A DNA stretch of 64,000 bases from UBA7867 sp964579205 (GTDB lineage Bacteria > Bacillota > Clostridia > Christensenellales > UBA1242), in NCBI GenBank assembly GCA_964579205.1, contig CAZOFH010000002.1:62001-126000 (forward strand). Reading direction: 5' to 3'. Position numbers and translations under genes: made by a program. Below are positions 12,001 to 17,576 of this stretch, one piece after another (the first letter of the stretch is position 1; every line of letters begins with the position of its first letter). The notes under the pieces are model-generated. The model ran no database searches and was not told where the DNA came from. It saw only the letters and a program-made list of their open reading frames with translations.

Positions 12001-12596
12001 TCGTGGCTGGCTCTCGTGCCAATGCTACTGGCACCGTCACTATCAATGTGACCAATCTCGGCATTTACGGCGGCAAAATCCGCTCTGTGATAAATACGAT
12101 TGATGGCGGCACGACCGATATGACTCTCAGCAATGTGTCGGGCACTGGCAGTATAGAGAATGTGGTCTCTACCAACGCAGGCACCGTGACTATCGACCTA
12201 AACACAGGTGTGTCGCTCGACTCAAATACTAATAGTATCATCGGCACAAATAGCGACACCGCGAATATCAACGTAAATAGTGTCCTGACGGCGACTGGGC
12301 TAGAGAATTTTGCATTCGTGCAGAATAGCAGCGGGGTGGTCAACCTAACTATTTCTGCTGCCACTAGTCTCAGCGGTACCACAATCAGCGGTGTGGTAGG
12401 TACGTATTCATGTCAAAACGCTACTACGCCCACGATCACAGTTACCTTGAATGCGAATTATGCAATCACCGCGACGACAAGCAACGCAATCATCGGCGGC
12501 TGTGCTAATGGCGTAACATTTGACGAAGAGACGAACCTAACCTTTACACCGAATACTTATCAACTGACGGTCAACGGCGCAGCCTTTGGCGCGTAA
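3..12596 (+). CDS. Giant GLUG-repeat surface protein, 5' partial
   Basis: The reading frame is open from base 3, so the protein begins upstream; the GTG at 18 is not a believable start (no Shine-Dalgarno). More than 4190 residues are visible. The N-terminal part resembles bacterial Ig-like (BIG2) domains. After that, a module recurs about six times (near bases 1000, 5380, 6810, 8620, 10080 and 11020): a segment of the type YYLxxDIDxxxWxPIG followed by FxGxxxGxGxxI and GLFG, then strings of GLUG motifs (GGLVGxxxGGxIxxS). GLUG proteins are typically secreted beta-solenoid adhesins or cell-surface proteins. No transmembrane segment or LPXTG sorting signal is seen at the C-terminus, which ends NGAAFGA. 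In the next frame a Thr/Pro-rich tail follows directly (12593-12643), so the end may be frameshifted. A surface adhesin role is inference; the repeat architecture is seen directly. Confidence 0.85.
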   Translation, partial: TERAGVVSFDIKVKYYRLVGSSLVLQEEVMNSAFTIQVFERVASLSVNESSVELLAEVQSFGVGGSKPASVYDTANNSKTLKVTVNPSNSNITANDAIWSVVGNTSKITLSTTRGSETVVSVSPLAGNSLRVTATIVVSLTDLNGVTFTQEVKIVANKIQQITDVYINNYENSLKNNSLYFELFKDDGYTLDVSVAPTTATNKKLEYIIYDAELLPAWTAGQDVIRVYAGNNKYQYYNVLPRTAGDSAYATQYQCKTADLIYNEADGTYSIKPKRAGYAFVFIIPQDVANQKVDEITEGLTPQLRNVTDRSTIKRIPITVADGESVYYQLYTADDVASIGSTDAGLTKNYYLMNTIDMSAYINKQLNKDSSWEWTPIGSLSKPFSGTVQSMVYGGESPAQSIVGWSLSRNFDSIASGSTTDYRNYGIWGVVTGEIKNINIYINNYTVSQGVFVASGTTALNNYNYGLVVGRLGTRQITVEGTEDTITQYGRLTNVTVYCSNMTYIYARAGNNQNTLVSANLGAVGMLDAGTTADSINVSINSASISSDDLIINFGGIVGKNYGIVGGSAQINNYRNSASVTASVSVTYNTPKATQSTLGGAIGLNFGEARHISAQGSLSSDSQIAILGGVVGRNYYNAEYEIVDAEGNTMQSAALISNVLSAVRISTTAAGTIVGGVVGSSVGGEISFAYYDIYTVLINGTNSSLGLSGSGYTGGIAGTIENTDISYVIVQSYYIDSDVANISNARDSNGAIGGLVGRAKGGSISHSFVNAGLKASTGVVGGILGEAQSGADSATQISDVFARGYLTAPSANSGYAFVGRYASFVSIKDAYADFENDSLDAFYQKNGTVENIYLVRSTETTTDTTNAEIKIINRTELTGKSVAELLFEVDSWAIDSSATTPINGGLPYLLYDGAPFVRMVPNNVEVSARTFETMHEGKINTVLNVGTDDKKLILAYQEDAIYTLSDLFDLSTDLSLGADSISINYSLNNTSVIQLLTTANFVTTQFKVIGTGTVCMRISSSQNARAYDVVQICVIESFDSVDILDENRDSIIENSALGNYTTLKIKHNGSTQVFAEYTFDGQKISNFSGGIKFVTGLRYDASLDALETVRDTEGAILTNYNISIQSWQAGAYGSLDVLYHYVANNDKIALVSVGNDRTTRFVTIIIPYIDVQFYALDADKNITALNSYRYEISEFGELSFETQIYYGVSDIVMGVGDGTQIQSGEKLQAGVTIFNDAYDDSMTIDDLLYYQLYRVLDGGDTEELVAYFDPTLPAAQSVLGSNDIYVNFTDITFVAETNAVIIDYNVELSQTMRKNLTKNQVYRIVIGAIDDNGEKIAKTVSLQWTFTPQQVTRMDIAHYSDAINSGAKLTQAGDTPTNTIVAGEYGLLKISISPDYANFERITLTSSEVNGSPMAFDQRVLEVTTDRTTGEEVYNYLTWQQGVGVITNGISLHRVSLANGAFDGNFYVRTICLRTLPTGTQFTVTVTITQNGQQYSFARTLTVYKTDTLSLEGENYSDILGHYIVAEGTGYVSPNTWVQNQNPLTVQIGAAYYDTEISVDSASAALGASVVRENGKYYLYTGRVSKNNLITVTLTAKQNIGGFTYRATRSITYEVVDFYIRTLRADEVMPTTKRYAFIDEKYYDFDLFIGIDATNINKLTVITFDPSNVATCQKVLDTINSLNGMGVTPYNGWLRRVVESDGRIAFAAIQPKLVADDQWIDNNYQFLTTATGYKVLSSGISTGNILRYEMLFYYDAGSFTLTDSQSDATFGMSTDNINLEFYQVTSQEHPQPIRTLNQFMSMQADIDYILLNDLTITDAWTPLNVAVKSFNGNGYSIHFDATSITPAGEDANYGLFGTIDAKSVIKNVRIVLGADGLAINDGEAALGKLNFGILAGTNNGTVYNCEVYGLNNKQAAIAMSANPASTSVSHNIAGLVAINTGGISNSRVQYTSLRAGGNVAGLVVDNSGTIAGSFYSGGTITNLSETETFATSGLVINNAYDGKITSSYVGGTYTVTDAEGNTSLDTRTAVANTRDATIQSGVTSAGFVYTNYGSIADCYSAVEIFSTKMSGFVFTNYSSGTIARCYSTSDLSGTGSIIASYPFIGANSENASTNNNLNKTNGITNCYYYDSGFANTRLEEAAPLGIDDFCGANGSTVFADYIFSRDGEAGSEFTGVWVFAQKDHLYFTPQRFVSTLQVAADASIDKLYTNFGPKLVSASLIATPRMQLVKSEENAAGEIVHTYANKYTSVFTLEENGDYFTDYSYDPIVVSNMEQFNSAFDAESDNLVVKGEGSGAIILSNIRIVSDLNQSNLANGETLHSPSANYAGILAGNGFEFGDISLAVNSQDIEAYGLIGRLSRVTATVDDTTNYIGTIKNYSATVSNIACSTVTYVGGLVGWVDSANLYDVEVTNQYGRVVGNNVVGGIAGYVTGTSRIHTAFANVGVTANYRANTEKIYNHDLVRVYGLETARKVNIDLVGYAGGLFGIIDLTPFDQTNPSSSDPFEARVYNISNNSNASVVGKIAGGLIGGVGEYSVIYKAKKTVITGALVKGYVFAGGIAGQNNGFIKYASVEYTSDIQAIVDAARTGETVADAYLDYFNAGTSPLAIGGIVGLNIGSNNINWPGGTIQLSSTKIAIRDSTAGNAGGIAGAVYGGDLRACLATGGIVASNRAYVGGIVGYLSDFSADNAILIGMDNPFGEAKTCGTTLDYLVGMNNYLASDYNYYYTLYTNDTKGINGAIGGIVGYVLDRSLIYTTHTVANGSDDPYAYLTHPSNYFVSQISNRVLSTALTTPLNSGTGYFDLYQEDDLGVMTFSRAVGKYGSDTTLNLAQGKTRGYMMQNRATIFDGWDEYSLDTSSGTPSIVEKDLPDIIEISTIQDLSIMYWHPDKDYVLVDDIDFQDHTAPAGEKRILAPFYAIGSESSPFTGSFTSRAKADGSLPVIKNVYIINSDASSIGFFGAISNAHISNIIIQDIHYNTALNKNVKAWVGGLAGVVTNSTVQNVSIRITDTANSGIFTNANVAGGMFGLVRSLNDGETLIEACYVENNLILGDNVYSAALQTGAVAAYYGGFAGQITGDVTISGAMAVGDMTVNYTDMTTTTMTAQNASEIEHIVGGFAGQISGEDVTESACVSAVDVILNNVLSHTRAGGFAGVIGGTKLTKVDSHSNLNINFANLNDTKILYVGGLVGEQRNASTLTGFVSAGDIRLNGTYGINTLNTTATHHFVAGIVGHLGDSAQVSSGYSVASIINNTMFANLDMGFASGDISGVSNTGSVKVDRSYALTAGDRANVGTTSSAVQGGGGLDIGTGLFVRDDAQLGYYRIKNTATQNEYFNTAYAALYAINTGSGKTAPIRIANSTDFATNMASASDEYQYYLQITDITLGNTNKLYGTGTQVSEFIGSYNGGGSKLILPAHFDLAHVSTPNCGLFGTVTSTASQPSMILGVVMTDVMIYANLMSTVENFGIIAGETTANTIMANCYISGELNLNVGGTTAIGGLVGSSGGIFIGCATDIDANLDGSSAYRYGAIYGVANTQNSHITLFDVQSAGKITNSGSQAIVAGIIADNSASTLYAKNCYTATEIASASTTTANVVYELGTKAHNAAGIWYDPTNSLDKTKDAVWEIYDYSTNRGQNFVGSNYVARNDRNYGLPILKWLNDSNLATETGVGTATNPYIIDTAAQFGWMLENNTSSRYYILNSDIDYRLVAGISGYSAGAFAGTLNGNYHYIRNINSTLFTTIGGSVTKLGFDNVSVAADTAILANSTTSASTVSQIYAAATTGKVIGSGLISNSLSNGATFGEDATNCFATVITDEVYNGLDTTIWAYNGQGYTLSGFISDCRTLAKPIGTMTVGALSSGSRTLTAQNAQDLYNALFYATHYSGRYKINCTFTTLDLDGYALNVPNSVSEITGLTTIQDGYLSANAMAKIKSTSLSIQNCGLASDTTNPLLGDSNASAITVSLSNCRVIANRAGGLLYTSITAPFTLNITNTRVFLNSQNVDLVAGSRANATGTVTINVTNLGIYGGKIRSVINTIDGGTTDMTLSNVSGTGSIENVVSTNAGTVTIDLNTGVSLDSNTNSIIGTNSDTANINVNSVLTATGLENFAFVQNSSGVVNLTISAATSLSGTTISGVVGTYSCQNATTPTITVTLNANYAITATTSNAIIGGCANGVTFDEETNLTFTPNTYQLTVNGAAFGA

Positions 12597-12643
12597 CCAC
12601 ACCGACTCTGCCTGCGTCCACTCCGTCAGAACCAACTCCATAA
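12593..12643 (+). other. Thr/Pro-rich tail in the alternative frame after the giant gene
   Basis: Read one base before the TAA at 12594-12596, the DNA encodes VTTPTLPASTPSEPTP and then a stop at 12641-12643. Such Thr/Pro-rich strings are typical wall-spanning or linker sequence, whereas the frame of the long gene continues as ordinary non-repetitive residues after its stop. This suggests a one-base insertion just upstream, either a real mutation or an assembly error in the GC-rich GGCGCG stretch. Confidence 0.35.
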
Positions 12644-12684
12644 CAAACTCAATAATACTCGAACGGAATGATACAATCTCCCCC

Positions 12685-12708
12685 AAAAGCGACCTCGCGG
12701 TCGCTTTT
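12685..12708 (+). terminator. Hairpin terminator after the giant gene
   Basis: A perfect 10-bp stem (AAAAGCGACC / GGTCGCTTTT) with a TCGC loop lies 88 bases after the stop codon. The A-tract and T-tract make it usable in both directions. Confidence 0.7.
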
Positions 12709-12737
12709 CGGCGTTGCGGTAAATTTAGCAACAACTC

Positions 12738-12776
12738 ATTCAGAGGCAGGCATAGCCTGCCGTGGAATCTGTGAGG
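12738..12776 (+). repeat. Intergenic hairpin repeat, family A copy 1
   Basis: CATTCAGAG, then a hairpin GGCAGGC-ATA-GCCTGCC, then GTGGAATCTGTGAG. The same flanks recur at 14596, 14744, 21263, 21380, 31503 and 33972 with different but still complementary stems. Confidence 0.7.
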
Positions 12777-12870
12777 CATCGCCGAACCTAATACCGAAAC
12801 AACTTTTACATAGTCCAAGAGGAGGGCATCCCACGACCTACAAAATAAACGCAATAATTATCAAAACTAC

Positions 12871-12899
12871 TTGCAAAACGGGGGCAAATACGGTATAAT
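12871..12899 (+). promoter_or_regulatory. SigmaA promoter of glyS
   Basis: TTGCAA (12871-12876), 17-bp spacer, TATAAT (12894-12899), 40 bp before the glyS start. No T-box leader fits between this promoter and the gene. Confidence 0.8.
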
Positions 12900-12939
12900 A
12901 GACACATAAAACTTTTTCGGCAATGATTAGGAGAGAATT

Positions 12940-14346
12940 ATGAAAGAAGATTTGACAATGACCGATTTGGTCGCCCTTTGCAAAAATCGCGGCTTTGTAT
13001 TCGCGAGCAGCGAGATTTACGGCGGCTTGAGCAACTCTTGGGACTACGGCCCTCTAGGTGTAGAACTCAAGAATAACCTAAAATCTGCTTGGTGGAAGCG
13101 TTTTGTGCAAGAGGAGCCCCACAATGTCGGGCTAGACAGTGCCATTATTATGAACCCCAAAGTGTGGAAGGCGAGCGGTCACCTAGACGGATTTAGCGAC
13201 CCGCTCATCGATTGCAAGCAGTGCAAGACCCGCCACAGAGCGGACAAACTCATCGAGGAGTGGCTGCACGAGCGCGAGTTGGCTGGCGAAAAAATCGAGG
13301 TAGGTAGCGTCGAGGCGATGAGTGACGAGGCTCTCGAGCAGTTTATCCGCGACCACAATATCGTCTGCCCAAATTGTGGCAAGTGCGACTTTACCCCAAT
13401 TAGAAAGTTCAACCTGATGTTCAAGACTTTTATCGGTGTGACCGAGGACAATGTAAATACTGTCTACTTGCGCCCAGAGACGGCAGGGGGGATTTTCGTC
13501 AATTTCAAGAATGTCCAGCGCGCTACCCGTAGCAAAATGCCTATGGGTGTATGCCAGATTGGCAAGGCTTTTCGTAACGAAATCACTCCGGGCAACTTTA
13601 TTTTCCGTATGCGCGAGTTTGAGCAAATGGAGATGGAGTTTTTCTGTCATCCGGCTACCGCGCAATCTTGGCACGAGTACTACCGCAAGGAATGTTACAA
13701 CTTTTTGTTGAGTCTCGGCATCGACCCGCAGTTGTTGCGTTTGCGTGACCACAGCCCTGAGGAATTGTGCTTTTACTCTGCTGCGACTACCGATATTGAG
13801 TTCAAATTCCCATTCGGTTGGGGCGAATTGTGGGGTATTGCCAACCGTACCAATTACGACCTAACGCAGCACCAGACCGTGAGCGGGGAGGATATGAGTT
13901 ACCTCGACCCATTCACCAACGAAAGTTATATCCCGTATGTTGTGGAGCCTAGTGTCGGGGTGGATAGGATGTTTTTGGCAGTGCTGTGCAGCGCGTACCG
14001 CGAGGAAAAACTCGCCGACGATGATACCCGTGTAGTGCTAGGGCTCGCTCCTGCTATCGCTCCTATCAAGGTGGCAGTCCTGCCGTTGAGTAAAAAACTC
14101 GAGGAGCCTGCCTACGACCTGTTTAGACGCCTGAATAGCAAATTCCGTTGCGAATACGATGTCACAGGCTCTATTGGTAAGCGTTACCGCCGCCAAGACG
14201 AAATCGGTACGCCACTCTGCGTGACCGTCGACTTTGACACCGTCGAGGATAATTGCGTTACCGTCCGCGACCGCGACACAATGACCCAAGAGCGTATCAA
14301 TATCGCCGACCTCGACACCTACCTTTTCAAAAAAATTTACGGCTAA
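12940..14346 (+). CDS. glyS: Glycyl-tRNA synthetase (homodimeric type)
   Basis: This cytoplasmic class II enzyme charges tRNA-Gly with glycine using ATP. The 468-aa length and single-chain layout match the alpha2 type (glyS/glyQS), not the alpha2-beta2 form. The motif 2 region FRNEITP with the following arginine is present, and an insertion carries two cysteine pairs (CKQC near residue 92 and CPNCGKC near 143) suggesting bound zinc. The C-terminal anticodon-binding domain follows VVLGLAPAIAP. The start is supported by AGGAGAG 9 bp upstream; a second in-frame ATG is at residue 7. It is monocistronic, with its own promoter and terminator. Confidence 0.97.
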   Translation: MKEDLTMTDLVALCKNRGFVFASSEIYGGLSNSWDYGPLGVELKNNLKSAWWKRFVQEEPHNVGLDSAIIMNPKVWKASGHLDGFSDPLIDCKQCKTRHRADKLIEEWLHERELAGEKIEVGSVEAMSDEALEQFIRDHNIVCPNCGKCDFTPIRKFNLMFKTFIGVTEDNVNTVYLRPETAGGIFVNFKNVQRATRSKMPMGVCQIGKAFRNEITPGNFIFRMREFEQMEMEFFCHPATAQSWHEYYRKECYNFLLSLGIDPQLLRLRDHSPEELCFYSAATTDIEFKFPFGWGELWGIANRTNYDLTQHQTVSGEDMSYLDPFTNESYIPYVVEPSVGVDRMFLAVLCSAYREEKLADDDTRVVLGLAPAIAPIKVAVLPLSKKLEEPAYDLFRRLNSKFRCEYDVTGSIGKRYRRQDEIGTPLCVTVDFDTVEDNCVTVRDRDTMTQERINIADLDTYLFKKIYG

Positions 14347-14386
14347 TCTGCAATTATATAGTTCAGCAATAACAAAAACAAAGAAC

Positions 14387-14412
14387 AAAGCGACCTCAAT
14401 CGGTCGCTTTTT
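14387..14412 (+). terminator. Terminator of glyS
   Basis: AAAGCGACC, a 6-base loop, GGTCGCTTT, then a T-run, 41 bases after the stop. The stem is nearly the same as that of the terminator at 12685. Confidence 0.8.
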
Positions 14413-14465
14413 CTCTTTGCATCTTGTTGTAATTCCTAAATGCACCGCCTCCCAAAAAGAGAACG

Positions 14466-14522
14466 GTCATCCTGAGTGTGGCATCCTCGCGCCCTCTTGC
14501 GTGAGGGTCTCATCTGCCTTGG
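14466..14522 (+). repeat. Intergenic repeat, family A variant (GTCATCCTGAG type)
   Basis: GTCATCCTGAG ... GTGAGGGTCTCATCTGCCTT. A related copy at 31280-31337 shares GTCATCCTGAG and GTGAGGATCTCATCTGCCTT. Confidence 0.6.
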
Positions 14523-14595
14523 CAACGGCAGTGCAGACAGAGACAAATAAAATCAACAAAGCGACCTTTTCGGGGCGCTTTTTTCTTTTTGGGTT

Positions 14596-14645
14596 CGCTA
14601 ACTCTCACAGATTCCACGGACACCGTTGGCGCCCTCTGAATGGCA
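14596..14645 (-). repeat. Intergenic hairpin repeat, family A copy 2
   Basis: On the plus strand this reads CTAACTCTCACAGATTCCAC ... CTCTGAATG, the inverted form of the CATTCAGAG / GTGGAATCTGTGAG flanks. Confidence 0.65.
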
Positions 14646-14743
14646 GCGGAGTGGCGGTGCCACAATTAATTTTATTAAGGGGTTCAGGGGGTCGCAATGT
14701 GTCTTGCCGTTGTGTGTGCCTCTGCACACAAAACTCCTCCCTC

Positions 14744-14834
14744 TTGTCATCCAGAGCAATCGTAAGGTTGCGTGGGAGCTGTGAGGCACGTAGTTCCGAA
14801 CCAAAAAACGCAACAACTCGCATACTGCTCCAAA
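14744..14834 (+). repeat. Intergenic hairpin repeat, family A copy 3
   Basis: GTCATCCAGAG, a hairpin GCAATC-GTAAG-GTTGC, then GTGGGAGCTGTGAGG, followed by a tail (CGAACC...CGCAACAACTCGCA) resembling the tail of the copy at 21263. Confidence 0.6.
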
Positions 14835-14896
14835 AGAATAGCCCCGTCCGAGCCTCCTAGACTATTTTTTTACCCCCAAAAAACTACCGAAAACCT

Positions 14897-14929
14897 TGTG
14901 GATAACTTTTTACATAAAAATTATCCAAA
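14897..14929. promoter_or_regulatory. Hairpin carrying DnaA-box-like sequences
   Basis: TGTGGATAA (14897-14905) is an exact reverse DnaA box and TTATCCAAA (14921-14929) a near match. They form the ends of an inverted repeat (GGATAA-C-TTTTT / AAAAATTATCC). No dnaA or dnaN lies nearby, so this is not called an origin. It could also be an operator for the downstream sugar operon. Confidence 0.3.
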
Positions 14930-14976
14930 AACCTCTAAAAGAGTCGAAAATTGTGGAAAAATATGGTCAAAAACAC

Positions 14977-15007
14977 TTGACATTTTCGTCGGGGGGGGGG
15001 GTATACT
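14977..15007 (+). promoter_or_regulatory. Promoter with an 11-G spacer tract (candidate phase-variable)
   Basis: TTGACA (14977-14982) and TATACT (15002-15007) are separated by 19 bp, of which the last 11 (14991-15001) are all G. Loss of two G would give the optimal 17-bp spacer. This is the only promoter seen before the four-gene operon at 15055-18511. Confidence 0.6.
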
Positions 15008-15054
15008 TGTTTGGAAAATATTGTTGTAAAATTCTCGTGGTGGTAGGGTAAAAT

Positions 15055-16581
15055 ATGATAAAACACATTATTGTACAGGCAGGCGGTCAGGGCTCCCGTC
15101 TCAAAAAATTGACACGAAACAAGCCCAAAGCGCTGGTGTCAATCGACAATTTGCCTATTATTTTTCACCTGTTTAGGCAGTTCCCTGATGCGCACTTTGT
15201 GATAATAGGTGATTACAAGTGTGATGTGTTGCGCAAGTATCTCGACGCGTTTGCCGAGGTGGATTATGAGATAGTCGAGGCAAAGGACGGATGCAAAGGG
15301 ACTTGTTCAGGGCTCAGCGATAGCCTAAAAATTATCCCTGCCGCTACGCCTTTTATGCTGATTTGGTGTGATTTGATTTTGGATAAAAATCTAGATTTCG
15401 CCTCTCTCGATTTGACCCGCAATTACTTGGGCTTGTCACAGGATTTTGAATGTCGCTGGATGTATCGAGAAGGGGTATTTAGTCAATATCCGTCTCGTGA
15501 GTACGGGGTGGCAGGGATGTTTTTGTTTCACGACAAAAATATTCTCAGCGCAGTGCCTAGCAGTGGCGAATTTGTGCAGTGGCTCAGTACGCAGAATATC
15601 GATTTTGAGACTATGGGCATACACGGGGCACAGGAGTACGGGCTATATGACTTTGTCAACTCGCTGGACAAGCCAAAGTGCCGCCCTTTCAATCAGATGA
15701 TTTTTGACGGCGACAAAGTGACCAAGGTTGGTATCGATGACCAAGGTCGGTCGCTGGCGAGACGGGAGCGGAATTGGTACAGTGTGGTGCAGTCGCTTGA
15801 GTTTGAGTCGCTCCCCAAGATTTATAGCCTCGAGCCACTCATCATGGAGCGGATAGATGGCAAGCCTATTTATGAATACGGCACACTCTCGACCGAGCAG
15901 AAAAAGGACATTTTACGCAAAATTGTAGCCTGCCTAGACAGGTTGCACGGCATCGCGTCCGTGCCTGCTGATCGTGAGAGTTGCGAGTCAAACTATATCC
16001 AAAAGACTCTCGACCGCCTGCAAAAAGTGCGTAAAATGATACCTTTCGCTGACCGTGAATATATCACTATCAATGGCAAGTCGTGCAAAAACTTCTTTTT
16101 CTGTATTGACGAGGTCGCAGAGGCTATGCGTCAGTACTATCCGAGCGAATTTCACTTTATCCACGGCGACAGCACATTTTCTAATATATTATTAAATAAG
16201 GATAATACCCCTATTTTGATTGACCCGAGGGGGTATTTTGGTAGTACCGAATTGTACGGCGATGTAGCATATGATTGGGCGAAAGTCTACTACTCACTGG
16301 CGACGAATTATGACGCGTTTAATCTCAAAAATTTTGACTTGCAGATTAATGCTGATGATGTCGAGCTGACCATTCCTGAGAACGGGTGGGGCGAGTTGCG
16401 TGAGTTTTACCTCGATTTGATAAAGGACGACTGTACGGTCGAGCAAATCAATCTGATTTTGGCGCTGATTTGGCTGTCGCTCACCACTTACGCGTGGGAT
16501 GATTATGATTCGATTTGTGGCGCCTTTTATGAGGGGCTGCTGGTGCTCAATGAGTGCGAATTTATGAGGGAGAAAAATTAA
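15055..16581 (+). CDS. Nucleotidyltransferase-kinase fusion (LicC/LicA-like)
   Basis: Two enzymes are joined in 508 aa. The N-terminal half (1-230) is a sugar/choline-phosphate nucleotidyltransferase: AGGQGSR (residues 9-15) is the nucleotide-binding loop, followed by NKPKALV. The C-terminal half is an APH/choline-kinase-type phosphotransferase: HGDSTFSN (from residue 370) holds the catalytic aspartate and DPRG (from residue 390) the metal-binding aspartate. One polypeptide could thus phosphorylate and then activate a small alcohol or sugar. It is the first gene of an operon; AGGG 6 bp before the ATG is a modest ribosome-binding site. Choline, ethanolamine, an alditol or a heptose are all possible substrates; the sequence does not decide. 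Confidence 0.75.
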   Translation: MIKHIIVQAGGQGSRLKKLTRNKPKALVSIDNLPIIFHLFRQFPDAHFVIIGDYKCDVLRKYLDAFAEVDYEIVEAKDGCKGTCSGLSDSLKIIPAATPFMLIWCDLILDKNLDFASLDLTRNYLGLSQDFECRWMYREGVFSQYPSREYGVAGMFLFHDKNILSAVPSSGEFVQWLSTQNIDFETMGIHGAQEYGLYDFVNSLDKPKCRPFNQMIFDGDKVTKVGIDDQGRSLARRERNWYSVVQSLEFESLPKIYSLEPLIMERIDGKPIYEYGTLSTEQKKDILRKIVACLDRLHGIASVPADRESCESNYIQKTLDRLQKVRKMIPFADREYITINGKSCKNFFFCIDEVAEAMRQYYPSEFHFIHGDSTFSNILLNKDNTPILIDPRGYFGSTELYGDVAYDWAKVYYSLATNYDAFNLKNFDLQINADDVELTIPENGWGELREFYLDLIKDDCTVEQINLILALIWLSLTTYAWDDYDSICGAFYEGLLVLNECEFMREKN

Positions 16582-16582
16582 T

Positions 16583-17173
16583 ATGGTAGAATACTTTGAG
16601 AAAAATATGTCCGTGCTAAACGACTCTATTGGGTCGCTGAGTGACGAATTGTGGGAAACTGTGGTCGCCGAGTGCGTGCGTACTATCAAAAACGGTGGCA
16701 AAGTCATCGCTAGCGGCTTGGGCAAAAATGTCCCAATTTGCGAAAAGTTCGTCGGCACGCTAAACTCTTTTGGCATCCCTGCGGCTTTTTTGCACTCAAA
16801 CACCGCTATTCACGGCGATTTGGGTGTGGTAGGGGACAAGGATTTTGTCTTTGTGCTCTCAAAAAGTGGTAATACCCAAGAGTCAGTGCTTTTGACTGCG
16901 TTGCTACTTGATTACGGAGTGAATACTTGGCTACTCAGTTGCAACGGGGTTTCGAGACTTACCGATATGCTAAAAAAGAAAGTTATCCTAAAACTTGCCC
17001 ACGAGGGCGACTTGTGGGATATCGCTCCAAACAACTCTACGACAGTGTTTTTGATATTCTTGCAAGGTCTCGCTGTGCGTCTGTGCCAAGAGTTGGGCGT
17101 CACTTTGCAACAATTCCAGCGTAATCACCCAGGTGGTAGTATTGGCGAAAAATTGCGTGGCAAAAAAGCGTAG
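16583..17173 (+). CDS. SIS-domain phosphosugar isomerase (KdsD/GmhA-like)
   Basis: This 196-aa protein is a single SIS domain, the fold of aldose-ketose phosphate isomerases. SKSGNTQES matches the SIS phosphate-binding loop, and NHPGGSIGEKL near the C-terminus is typical of arabinose-5-phosphate isomerases (KdsD/KpsF/GutQ). The CBS pair of full-length KdsD is missing, so it is a short form. It starts one base after the preceding stop, so the two genes are probably translationally coupled. In this operon it probably makes the phosphosugar that the neighbouring kinase, phosphatase and nucleotidyltransferase process. Sedoheptulose-7-phosphate isomerase (GmhA) is the main alternative. Confidence 0.8.
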   Translation: MVEYFEKNMSVLNDSIGSLSDELWETVVAECVRTIKNGGKVIASGLGKNVPICEKFVGTLNSFGIPAAFLHSNTAIHGDLGVVGDKDFVFVLSKSGNTQESVLLTALLLDYGVNTWLLSCNGVSRLTDMLKKKVILKLAHEGDLWDIAPNNSTTVFLIFLQGLAVRLCQELGVTLQQFQRNHPGGSIGEKLRGKKA

Positions 17174-17180
17174 GTGCATA

Positions 17181-17576
17181 GTGGCGAATATTACTTTATC
17201 ATCAGATATGCAAAAAACGTGGATTTTTGACCTTGACGGCACTTTGGTCGAACACAACGGCTACCTAAAATATGGCGAGGATGTGCTGCTGGACGGGGTA
17301 AAGGAGTTTTTTGACACTATTCCTGAGGGCGATATGATAGTTATTCTCAGTGCCCGTTCCTCGGCGTACGGCGCTCAAACTGTTGAGTTTTTGCGCAAAA
17401 ATGGTATCAGATACAATCTTATTATTTTTGACGCGCCCAAAGGGGAGCGGATTTTGGTGAACGACAAAAAGCCTGACGGGCTAAAATGTGCTTATGCAAT
17501 CAATGTCGATAGGAACGATTTTGGTAATGTGTGGAGCGAGTTGGGCGATAAAAGAGGGGAGAGCGAGAACAAATGA
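17181..17576 (+). CDS. HAD-family phosphatase, small
   Basis: FDLDGTL near the N-terminus is HAD motif I with its two catalytic aspartates. ILSARSS resembles motif II, and a lysine followed by a DKKPDG segment completes a small HAD fold. The GTG at 17181, with AGGTG 4 bp upstream, is preferred; the ATG at 17208 is the alternative and has no Shine-Dalgarno. The length of about 131 aa is close to the capless KdsC/GmhB-type phosphatases of nucleotide-sugar pathways. Its stop overlaps the next start (ATGA, 17573-17576). Dephosphorylation of a sugar bisphosphate or sugar phosphate in this pathway is inference from context. Confidence 0.75.
   Translation: MANITLSSDMQKTWIFDLDGTLVEHNGYLKYGEDVLLDGVKEFFDTIPEGDMIVILSARSSAYGAQTVEFLRKNGIRYNLIIFDAPKGERILVNDKKPDGLKCAYAINVDRNDFGNVWSELGDKRGESENK

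Larger units (their letters stand above)
14413..14976. other. Gene-free stretch with repeats
   Basis: No convincing gene is seen. The stretch holds a second GCGACC-type hairpin with a T-run (14558-14590), three family A-type repeats, a partial hairpin GTGTGC-CTCT-GCACAC (about 14711-14730) like one arm of the cloverleaf elements, and the DnaA-box hairpin. Open frames here run across the repeats and lack ribosome-binding sites. Confidence 0.6.

Noticed and set aside
12600..12939. T-box riboswitch before glyS
   Set aside because: No T-box core sequence (AGGGTGGNACCGCG-like) is present, and the promoter lies only 40 bp before the start codon.
14417..14860. Open frame of 147 codons between glyS and the sugar operon
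   Set aside because: It runs over the terminator region and three intergenic repeats, has no ribosome-binding site and resembles no protein.
14872..14990. Replication origin
   Set aside because: Only one exact and one near DnaA box occur and no dnaA, dnaN or typical box cluster is present.
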